From an uncultured Treponema sp. (GTDB lineage Bacteria > Spirochaetota > Spirochaetia > Treponematales > Treponemataceae): DNA of 5,838 bases. Both the position numbers and the translations under genes were made by a program. Positions 1 to 5,838 of this stretch are shown one piece after another (positions within the stretch are counted from its first letter, which is position 1; every line of letters begins with the position of its first letter). The notes beneath the pieces are model-generated. The model had not been told where the DNA came from, made no database searches, and saw only the letters and a program-made list of their open reading frames with translations. The stretch is from assembly GCA_905236465.1 (NCBI GenBank), contig CAJOQA010000180.1:1-5838 (forward strand), read 5' to 3'.

Positions 1-1
1 A

Positions 2-2200
2 GACGGATATTCAGGAAAAAAAACGAATAGCACATCGGGAAAACGGTCAGGTGGAAGAGGAGCCATTGCAGGCGGACTTTCACTTCCTGTGATTATTGCG
101 ATAATTGTTTTTAAACTTTTGTTTGGAGGAGCTTCTTCCTCTGATGGGACAAGCTCAACAAGCCAAAGTCAGCAAGGAAGCGGGATTTTAGAGCAAGTTC
201 TAGGTGCACTTTCAAGTGCAGGGCAAAGCCAGCCATACCAAGCAGGCCCTGCAAAACCTCAGGCATCGTATTCATCAGTTGACACAAACGTTACCGAAGG
301 TTCACGCGCAAAATATATTGCACCTATTGCAAATGGAGAGCCTGTTACCCTGATGGTTTATATGTGTGGCACAGATTTGGAATCAAGAAGCGGCATGGCT
401 TCATCTGATTTAGCCGAAATGGCTGCGGCAAAATTTTCTGATAATATAAACCTTATTGTTTATACCGGAGGCTGTAGCAAGTGGCAAACGCAAGGAATTT
501 CTTCATCAACAAATCAGATTTATAAAATTGAGCAGGGAGGGTTAAAGCGTCTTGTAAAAGATGTAGGAAACAAAGCTATGACTTCACCGGCAACACTTTC
601 ATCTTTTATAAAGTGGACAGCAAAAAACTACCCTGCTAAACGCAATTTCCTGATTTTTTGGGATCACGGGGGCGGGTCAGTTACAGGTTACGGTTATGAT
701 GAAAAGTTTCCGAAAAGTTCTTCTATGACCCTAGATGGGATAAAAGAAGCCCTTGAAGATGGAAAGGTAAAATTTGATTTTGTAGGTTTTGATGCCTGCC
801 TAATGGCAACTGCTGAAACAGCTTTAATGCTTAACCCCTATGCAGACTACATGATCGCTTCTGAAGAAACTGAGCCAGGAATCGGTTGGTACTACACAAA
901 TTGGCTTACAGAACTAGGAAATGATTCTTCTCTTTCGACACTTAAGATAGGTAAAAAAATCAGCGATGACTTTGTAGAAATGTGCGCGCAAAGATGCAGG
1001 GGGCAAAAGACAACTTTATCTTTGGTAGACCTTGCAGAATTTCATTCCCAGGTGCCAGAAAGGCTTGCTGCATTTTCAAAATCAGTAAGCAAAAGTCTTA
1101 GTGAAAAAAAATACAAGGAAATATCGGATGCCCGCTATAACTCAAGGGAATTTGCCTCCTCTAGTAAAATTGACCAAATTGATTTAGTAGATCTTTGCAA
1201 AAACATAGACTCTAGTGAAAGCAAAGAACTGGCAAAGAGCCTTCAGTCTGCAATAAAGTACAATAAAACGTCATCTAATATGACAGGAGCTTATGGAATT
1301 TCTATCTATTTCCCTTATCAAAGAACTTCTTATGTAAACAAGATGTGCAACACCTATAAGGAAATAGGTATGGATGAAGACTACGCCAAATGTATCAGGC
1401 AGTTTGCAAGCATGGAAACAAGCGGTCAGGCAGCATCTTCATCATCTGCAAACCTTAATGCTGATGGAATAAGCAGCTTACTAAACGCTTTACTAACAGG
1501 CTCCTCCGGTTTCTTATCTGACAGGGCACTTTCTATTGAAGACACCGCTGATTATATTTCAATGAACAGGATTGACCCTGCAAATCTTGTTTGGAAAAAA
1601 GAAAATGACCAATATACAATGCAGCTGAGCGAAAAAGAATGGGATCTGATTCACGATTTAGACCTAAATCTCTTCTTTGATGACGGGCAAGGATATGTAG
1701 ACTTGGGTCTTGACAATGTTTTTGACTTTACAGAAACAGGAGAACTTATTGCTGATACAGGAAGAACTTGGCTTAGCATAAATAGTCAGGTAGTTCCTTA
1801 CTATCATATTGATACAAGTGAATTAGGAAACGGCAAATACTGCATAACGGGAAGAGTCCCTGTTTTACTTAACGGAAATAAAACAAACTTGTGGTTGGTC
1901 TTTGACAATGATAGTCCTAAAGGTTACATTGCAGGGGCATCTAACGACTATGGGGAAGAGGCCCACCCTCTTGCAAAAAATATGACAAAACTAAAGCCTG
2001 GTGACACATTAGATTTTATATGCGATTACTATGACTATAAGGGAAATTACAAGGACTCTTATTTTCTTGGCCAGCAGATGACAGTAACAGACAATATGCA
2101 AATAAGCAATACTTACCTACAGGAAGGAAGCGTAAAAATAACGTACCGCTTTACTGACATCTACAACCAAGAGTATTGGTCTCAGGAAATCAACAAGTAA
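2..2200 (+). CDS. Membrane-anchored clostripain-family (C11) cysteine protease, 5' partial
   Basis: Predicted cysteine endopeptidase of the clostripain family (C11, clan CD), which typically cleaves after basic residues. The frame is open from base 2 with no ATG, so the true start lies upstream; the GTG at 89 is inside the membrane helix and lacks a well-placed Shine-Dalgarno. Residues are numbered from that GTG. A Gly/Ser/Lys/Arg-rich stretch before base 62 precedes a hydrophobic helix (bases about 62-127), suggesting a type II anchor with the enzyme outside the cytoplasm. A Ser/Gln-rich linker follows (about 15-75). The catalytic domain (about 85-440) opens with LMVYMCGTDLE, has the catalytic histidine in WDHGGG (His193) and the nucleophile in GFDACLM (Cys237), and ends with GISIYFPY. 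A second Ser-rich linker (about 443-475) leads to a beta-rich C-terminal domain (about 480-703) with a DYYDYKGNYKDSY segment that I recall from Firmicutes clostripain proteins. The catalytic pair is intact. Substrate unknown. Confidence 0.88.
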   Translation, partial: DGYSGKKTNSTSGKRSGGRGAIAGGLSLPVIIAIIVFKLLFGGASSSDGTSSTSQSQQGSGILEQVLGALSSAGQSQPYQAGPAKPQASYSSVDTNVTEGSRAKYIAPIANGEPVTLMVYMCGTDLESRSGMASSDLAEMAAAKFSDNINLIVYTGGCSKWQTQGISSSTNQIYKIEQGGLKRLVKDVGNKAMTSPATLSSFIKWTAKNYPAKRNFLIFWDHGGGSVTGYGYDEKFPKSSSMTLDGIKEALEDGKVKFDFVGFDACLMATAETALMLNPYADYMIASEETEPGIGWYYTNWLTELGNDSSLSTLKIGKKISDDFVEMCAQRCRGQKTTLSLVDLAEFHSQVPERLAAFSKSVSKSLSEKKYKEISDARYNSREFASSSKIDQIDLVDLCKNIDSSESKELAKSLQSAIKYNKTSSNMTGAYGISIYFPYQRTSYVNKMCNTYKEIGMDEDYAKCIRQFASMETSGQAASSSSANLNADGISSLLNALLTGSSGFLSDRALSIEDTADYISMNRIDPANLVWKKENDQYTMQLSEKEWDLIHDLDLNLFFDDGQGYVDLGLDNVFDFTETGELIADTGRTWLSINSQVVPYYHIDTSELGNGKYCITGRVPVLLNGNKTNLWLVFDNDSPKGYIAGASNDYGEEAHPLAKNMTKLKPGDTLDFICDYYDYKGNYKDSYFLGQQMTVTDNMQISNTYLQEGSVKITYRFTDIYNQEYWSQEINK

Positions 2201-2207
2201 ATATTTT

Positions 2208-2246
2208 AGTAAGCCCCTAAAAGCCACGTTTTTTGTGGGGCTTACT
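2208..2246. terminator. Convergent-gene hairpin, probable bidirectional terminator
   Basis: AGTAAGCCCC (2208-2217) and GGGGCTTACT (2237-2246) form a perfect 10-bp inverted repeat around a 19-base loop. It lies between the protease stop and the HEAT-gene stop, and its right arm covers the HEAT stop codon (2242-2244). The position and GC-rich stem fit a terminator serving both converging genes. Neither side has a canonical U-tract: the plus-strand transcript continues TACCATTTAAA and the minus-strand transcript AAAATATTTA. A T6 run lies in the loop (2229-2234). Two weaker alternative hairpins exist: TTTTAG/CTAAAA (2204-2209 with 2217-2222), upstream of that T-run, and CCAC/GTGG (2224-2227 with 2235-2238). 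Which fold acts cannot be decided by eye. Confidence 0.55.
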
Positions 2247-3732
2247 TACCATTTAAATAATCAAGTATTCTTTTTGCCTTTTGGGCATTAACATTTCCGC
2301 CACTTGCTGTTTTTTGTTTCTTCTCATCTTTTTCAGCTTCTATGGCAGGTTTTGCAAGTTCTTCTACTGTAGCTCTAACAGAAGAATACTTTCCTTTTGC
2401 AAACATATCAAGACCGGTTCCCTGAGCGGCAACATCTTTGCTTGCAATATAAGCGGCGCAAACTTTTTCAAAAGAAGAATCAGAATACTTTGCTATTTCT
2501 TTGCCAAGTGCATAAGACAAGCTAAGTTTTTTCTTGTCTGCAAGGGAAGCAATAGCTAAATCAGCAACTTCCTTTTTGCCATTTCCATGTTCAAGCAGTG
2601 CTTGAGCAACCCGTCCCTTTGTGCTATCTGCAGTTTTTTCATCTTGCAGGAGACTTATTAAAAAATTATTTGACTCAGCCGTATTTAGGGCAGCAAGGGT
2701 TTTGTAACACTTATTTTTTACAACGCTTTCTTCACCAGCATCCTTGCACCTATAGGTTAAATAGGGAACAGCATCACCTAAGGAAAGTTTTTCTATGTTT
2801 TCAATAGCTTCAAGCCTAACTTTATAATTTGAATCCCTAAGGGCCTGCAATAAAACCTTACGGCTTTTTTCTCCATTGTAATAGGAAAGACCTTTTAACA
2901 CATATACACGAAAGTTTGGATTTTCTTCCTCATACAAAGAAACTAAAATGTCTTCCGCTTCACTTTTTTCCATGCTCCCCATTGCTTGGGCAGCATACAT
3001 ACGCACAAAGGTATTCTCATTTTGATCTTCAGCTAAAGCCCTTAGCTTGTCAAATGTTTCTACAGCTTTTAATTTTCCCAAGACCTTTACTAAAGCTTGT
3101 TTTTGCACAGTTGTTAAATCAGGTTTGTCAATATACGAAGCTAAATATTGAGCCTCCAAACTTCCACCACATTCACCTAGTGCTGAAAGGGCTTGGGTAA
3201 AATAAGAATCGTCTTTTTCCAAAAGATCAATTAAACCAGGAACTGCATCCTTTGACTTTACTGACTCAAGATATAAAAAAGATGCTTCTACAATGTTACT
3301 CTTTTCATCATAGGGGTCATTTATAACGTCAACTGTAAAATCCTCTAAACAAGGATCTTTTAAAGCTGAAAAATAACGTATAAGTTTTTCTTTTACACTT
3401 GGGCTTTTTGTCTCTAAGAATAAATCATAAGCAACATCAACAAAGCGAGGATCCTGATTTTCTGTTAACTCTGTTAAAAGTTCAATTATCTGACTTTCAA
3501 GTCCAAATTTAAAAACATCACTTTTTTTCTCAACATAATCTTTACCCGCATTATTCAGATTTTTTTCTGCCGCTTCTGAAATTTTTTCAGAAGACACAGC
3601 TTTAGGTCTTTTTGCGCTAGGATAAATTTTTTCTCTATTAGTGTAAACAAAGTCTGTCTGCCCTTCATTTTGTGCAAAAAGAACAAGAGAAAAGCAGAAA
3701 GCAAAAAGTAAAAGTATAATTTTATTTTTCAT
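2242..3732 (-). CDS. Exported HEAT-repeat protein, function unknown
   Basis: A 496-residue protein. It starts with a Sec-type signal peptide: a Lys-containing N-terminus, a hydrophobic core at about 5-19 and a likely cleavage after Ala20 (LVLFA-Q). Cys13 is not in a good lipobox, so a soluble periplasmic protein is more likely than a lipoprotein. After a polar segment (about 21-75), roughly residues 78-460 are successive paired helices of about 30-40 residues with HEAT/PBS-lyase-like signatures, such as DAVPGLIDLLEKDD (162-175), VRMYAAQAMGSMEKSEAEDIL (split at 243-262), KVRLEAIENIEKLSLGDAVPYL (304-325, without its ends) and STKGRVAQALLEHGN. Such solenoids usually bind proteins; no catalytic motif is visible. 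A Lys/Glu-rich tail (about 464-486) leads to a short final helix. The ATG is supported by the signal peptide directly after it and by GAGGGG 4 bases upstream. It is the last gene of the probable lptG-tgt transcript, 17 bases after tgt. The role is unknown; envelope scaffolding is only a guess. Confidence 0.87.
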   Translation of the reverse strand: MKNKIILLLFAFCFSLVLFAQNEGQTDFVYTNREKIYPSAKRPKAVSSEKISEAAEKNLNNAGKDYVEKKSDVFKFGLESQIIELLTELTENQDPRFVDVAYDLFLETKSPSVKEKLIRYFSALKDPCLEDFTVDVINDPYDEKSNIVEASFLYLESVKSKDAVPGLIDLLEKDDSYFTQALSALGECGGSLEAQYLASYIDKPDLTTVQKQALVKVLGKLKAVETFDKLRALAEDQNENTFVRMYAAQAMGSMEKSEAEDILVSLYEEENPNFRVYVLKGLSYYNGEKSRKVLLQALRDSNYKVRLEAIENIEKLSLGDAVPYLTYRCKDAGEESVVKNKCYKTLAALNTAESNNFLISLLQDEKTADSTKGRVAQALLEHGNGKKEVADLAIASLADKKKLSLSYALGKEIAKYSDSSFEKVCAAYIASKDVAAQGTGLDMFAKGKYSSVRATVEELAKPAIEAEKDEKKQKTASGGNVNAQKAKRILDYLNGK

Positions 3733-3736
3733 AGAA

Positions 3737-3742
3737 CCCCTC
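3737..3742 (-). promoter_or_regulatory. Ribosome binding site of the HEAT-repeat gene
   Basis: The minus strand reads AAAGAGGGGTTCT directly before the ATG. GAGGGG is a partial anti-Shine-Dalgarno match with a 4-base spacer, rather short but usable. It sits in the 17-base gap after the tgt stop and supports the annotated start and independent initiation within a polycistronic message. Confidence 0.6.
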
Positions 3743-3749
3743 TTTACTT

Positions 3750-4886
3750 TTAAAAGTTACCTGAATGAAATTCTGTTAAGAAGTTTTTCTTAAAGTCTGC
3801 AAAGACACCATCTTTTATTGAAAGTCTTACATTCATCATCATATTATGCAAGAAATAAAGATTATGGTAAGAAGCAAGCATAGAAGAAAGAATTTCCTGC
3901 TCCCTAAAAATATGGCGCAAGTAAGCCCTTGTATAAGTGCGGCAAACTTTACACGTACATTTGCTATCTATAGAAGAAAAATCATGCTCGAATCTTTTTT
4001 GCTTTATGCTTAACATTCCTCCATGAGTAAAATAAAGGCCGTGGCGAGCAACTCTTGTAGGCCCCACACAGTCAGCCATGTCAATTCCATCTTCTACAGC
4101 TTCTAGTATATATTCAGGGGTTCCTATGCCCATAACATATCGTGGTTTATTTTTGGGTAAAAAGGGAACTGTATAGCGTAAAGTAGAGGCAAAAACTTCG
4201 GGGGGCTCTCCAACACTTAGGCCACCAATGGCAAGTCCTGGGGTATCCAAAGAAGATACAAATTCAGCGCTTTCTTTTCTAAGGTCCTCAAAAAAGTTTC
4301 CTTGAACAATTGGAAAGAGGACACCCTTGTACCCTGCATCCAGCTGTCTTTGCCATTCAGCATAAGCTCTTTTTGCCCAATCGCTTGTAGTTTTTAAGGC
4401 TTTTTCACTAGACTTTCTATTTTCTCCCCAACCGGTACAAACATCCAGCTGCATCTGTATATCGCTATTCAGTTTGGTCTGAGTCTGTACAACATTTTCT
4501 GGTGTAAATAAGTGCTTACTACCATCGATGTCGCTGCGAAAAGTAACGCCATCGTCGCTTATCTTGCGCAATTTACTTAGGGAAAATACCTGAAAACCGC
4601 CTGAGTCTGTAAGGAAATTTTTTGACCACTTTGTAAAGCCGTGGAGTCCACCAGCTTCCTTTACAATATCAGCTCCTGGTCGTAAATACATGTGATAGGT
4701 GTTAGCAAGTATAATCTGAAAGCCAATCTCCTCTAAAGAATCCTTGCTTACCGCTTTTACAGTTCCCTTTGTTCCTACAGGCATAAAAACAGGAGTCTCA
4801 ACATCTCCATGACTTAAATGCATTATGCCACACCGAGCATTTGTGTTTTTATCTTCACTTGTAATTTCAAAAAAATTCTCAAACAT
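3750..4886 (-). CDS. tgt: tRNA-guanine(34) transglycosylase (queuine tRNA-ribosyltransferase)
   Basis: Cytosolic enzyme that exchanges guanine at the wobble position of GUN-anticodon tRNAs (Asp, Asn, His, Tyr) for a queuosine precursor, usually preQ1 in bacteria. The protein has 378 residues, normal for the family, with a TIM-barrel pattern throughout. Key sites, with Zymomonas equivalents from memory: TPVFMPVGT (31-39); TDSGGFQVFSL with Asp94 (Asp102); Asp148 and Cys150 in LDVCTGW (Asp156, Cys158); IGGLSVGE with Val225 and Glu227 (Val233, Glu235); MADCVGPTRVARHG with nucleophile Asp272 (Asp280). The structural zinc ligands are Cys310, Cys312 and Cys315 (CTCKVC) plus His341 (SYHNLYFL). All are present, so it should be active. 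Retained Cys and Val at the purine-pocket positions favour preQ1 over queuine. Two motifs differ from the commonest form: DVC for DEC, and ADCVG for FDCVL. The start is set by the family-typical N-terminus and a GAGGA site 7 bases upstream. It lies 23 bases after the permease gene and 17 before the HEAT gene. Confidence 0.96.
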   Translation of the reverse strand: MFENFFEITSEDKNTNARCGIMHLSHGDVETPVFMPVGTKGTVKAVSKDSLEEIGFQIILANTYHMYLRPGADIVKEAGGLHGFTKWSKNFLTDSGGFQVFSLSKLRKISDDGVTFRSDIDGSKHLFTPENVVQTQTKLNSDIQMQLDVCTGWGENRKSSEKALKTTSDWAKRAYAEWQRQLDAGYKGVLFPIVQGNFFEDLRKESAEFVSSLDTPGLAIGGLSVGEPPEVFASTLRYTVPFLPKNKPRYVMGIGTPEYILEAVEDGIDMADCVGPTRVARHGLYFTHGGMLSIKQKRFEHDFSSIDSKCTCKVCRTYTRAYLRHIFREQEILSSMLASYHNLYFLHNMMMNVRLSIKDGVFADFKKNFLTEFHSGNF

Positions 4887-4893
4887 ATAAAAA

Positions 4894-4898
4894 TCCTC
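4894..4898 (-). promoter_or_regulatory. Ribosome binding site of tgt
   Basis: The minus strand reads ATGAGGATTTTTAT before the tgt ATG, giving GAGGA with a 7-base spacer, near the usual optimum. It lies in the 23-base gap after the permease stop codon and fixes the tgt start. I see no convincing -35/-10 promoter in so short a gap, which supports read-through from the upstream permease gene. Confidence 0.7.
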
Positions 4899-4909
4899 AT
4901 ACTAAAATA

Positions 4910-5836
4910 TCATGTTTTTGCATATCGTAACAGTATACAACTTATTACAATAAAAAGGAACACAGGAAACCAGGCTCCAAAAAGCGGCGGTATTGTTCCA
5001 AAACGGGCCATAAGCATTGTTATCATCTGAATGATATAAAACAAAACAACAGCAGTTATACTTAGCGCAAGACTTATAAGCAGAACATTCTTTCGGGTTT
5101 TACCGCTAAGTCCTATCGCTAAAAATACAACAATGAAAACAACAAAAGGAAACGCATATTTTTTATAATAAAGGGATCTTTCTTCTCCAGAAGGTAAGCC
5201 GGCCTTTTCTAAGTGGGCAATATATTCCCTGGCTTCTTTAGTATTAACTTCTTCTACAGAAAGGGTATTATTTCTAAAAGTTTCAGGAGGTTCTACTAAA
5301 CGGGAAGAATGTTCCTTGTCAACTGATGAAAGAAACAAGACCTTTTTGTCGCCAGTTTCCTTAGCAGAATATTTTTTTGCATTCCTTAAACGCCAAATCC
5401 CATCTTCCCAAACCGCACTTTCTGCATAGATTAAACAGTCAAAGGTCTTGTCACTATTCCTAAAAAAAACAAAAAGTCCTACAAGCCTATTTCCATTAGC
5501 TTCGTAATGGTCAACCTTGTAAATTAAGTTCCCCTCTTCCGTCATGATTACAATTCTATCGTTATCAAGACTTTTTTCCTTATGCAACACTTGCTGCTGT
5601 AGCTTCACTTTTTTTGAGTAAGTAGGAACTACAAGGTTATCTTCAAAGAAAAAAAGGGCAAAACTCATTGCAATAGCAACAATAAGAAGTGGGGCCGTAA
5701 ATCTAAAAAGTGAAATCCCTGACGCAAAAATTGCCAATAGTTCATTTTTTGCATAAAAATCGCTTAGCATATAGGCAGTTGCAAAAAGCATGGCAATAGG
5801 AACAGCATACCAAATAGCTTTAGGAACATAGTAGAA
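4910..5836 (-). CDS. lptG: LptF/LptG (YjgP/YjgQ) family permease, most like LptG, 5' partial
   Basis: Inner-membrane subunit of the Lpt-type ABC exporter, which with LptB extracts lipopolysaccharide or a related lipid and passes it to the periplasmic bridge. The frame is open to the right edge (first whole codon 5834-5836), giving 308 in-window residues. By comparison with E. coli LptG about 60 N-terminal residues, including TM1, are missing; the ATG at 5791 is inside a membrane helix and is not the start. Numbered from the window edge: VPKAIWYAVPIA leads into TM2 (about 8-28), then the coupling segment KNELLAIFASGISL (about 30-43), whose Glu matches the LptB-contacting Glu of LptF/G; TM3 (about 47-65); a periplasmic beta-jellyroll region (about 66-205) with a typical VWEDGIWRLRNA strand; and three C-terminal helices (about 228-245, 250-277, 285-304). 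The ending FGTIPPLFGAWFPVFLF resembles LptG more than LptF. A partner permease gene may lie beyond the right edge. The gene ends 23 bases before tgt. Confidence 0.85.
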   Translation of the reverse strand, partial: FYYVPKAIWYAVPIAMLFATAYMLSDFYAKNELLAIFASGISLFRFTAPLLIVAIAMSFALFFFEDNLVVPTYSKKVKLQQQVLHKEKSLDNDRIVIMTEEGNLIYKVDHYEANGNRLVGLFVFFRNSDKTFDCLIYAESAVWEDGIWRLRNAKKYSAKETGDKKVLFLSSVDKEHSSRLVEPPETFRNNTLSVEEVNTKEAREYIAHLEKAGLPSGEERSLYYKKYAFPFVVFIVVFLAIGLSGKTRKNVLLISLALSITAVVLFYIIQMITMLMARFGTIPPLFGAWFPVFLFIVISCILLRYAKT

Positions 5837-5838
5837 TA

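Noticed and set aside
2281..3200. Plus-strand open frames at 2281-2559, 2598-2807 and 2916-3200
   Set aside because: They lie antisense to the HEAT-repeat gene, have no recognisable domain, are rich in Phe, Cys and His as expected for shadows of AT-rich coding sequence, and none has a convincing ribosome binding site.
3606..3732. Possible lipoprotein signal in the HEAT protein (Cys13 after a hydrophobic core)
   Set aside because: Residues before Cys13 (LFAF) do not fit a lipobox, the Cys is in the middle of the hydrophobic segment, and a signal peptidase I site after Ala20 fits better.
4823..4900. Short 25-codon minus-strand frame starting at the ATG within ATGAGGA, overlapping the tgt start in another frame
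   Set aside because: There is no Shine-Dalgarno before this ATG (ATATTTTAGT), the peptide has no recognisable feature, and the same bases serve as the tgt ribosome binding site.
4818..5030. Plus-strand open frame spanning the tgt/permease junction
   Set aside because: It is antisense to two well-supported genes, is Ile/Lys-rich with no family signature, and is best explained as a shadow frame.
1..5838. Mobile element, CRISPR array, tRNA/rRNA gene or phage genes
   Set aside because: The window is almost fully filled by four coding regions. I saw no spaced repeats, transposase motifs, tRNA cloverleaf or phage-like genes in either strand.

Overview
The window looks like ordinary chromosomal DNA from a spirochaete, most likely a host- or gut-associated Treponema. 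This is inferred from three things: the AT-rich composition, the tight lptG-tgt-HEAT gene cluster, and a membrane-anchored clostripain-type protein. No rRNA or other taxonomic marker is present, so the assignment is tentative.

Layout. The left 2.2 kb (+ strand) holds one large clostripain-family (peptidase C11) cysteine protease. It enters the window already open: the frame is uninterrupted from base 2, and the GTG at 89 lies inside the membrane anchor, so it is probably not the true start. The other 3.6 kb (- strand) holds three co-oriented genes, read from the right edge leftwards: an LptF/LptG-family permease (best match LptG, N-terminus beyond the window), tgt (tRNA-guanine transglycosylase), and an exported HEAT-repeat protein. 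The gaps are only 23 and 17 bases, and tgt and the HEAT gene each have a ribosome binding site in the gap, so the three probably form one transcript. The protease and the HEAT gene converge on a 41-base gap. That gap and the end of the HEAT gene carry a perfect 10-bp inverted repeat, probably a shared terminator.

How the genes relate. lptG and the HEAT gene encode envelope proteins (inner membrane and periplasm respectively). tgt encodes a cytosolic tRNA-modification enzyme and seems to be a positional neighbour rather than a functional partner. The protease is a separate unit, predicted to sit in the inner membrane with its catalytic domain facing outwards. Coding density is very high and no stretch over 300 bases lacks a gene. 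I see no RNA gene, CRISPR array, insertion sequence, attachment site or phage gene. I found no convincing undescribed system. The points most worth a second look are the uncharacterised exported HEAT protein next to lptG, the paired serine-rich linkers with similar short helices in the protease, and a few atypical motif residues in Tgt.
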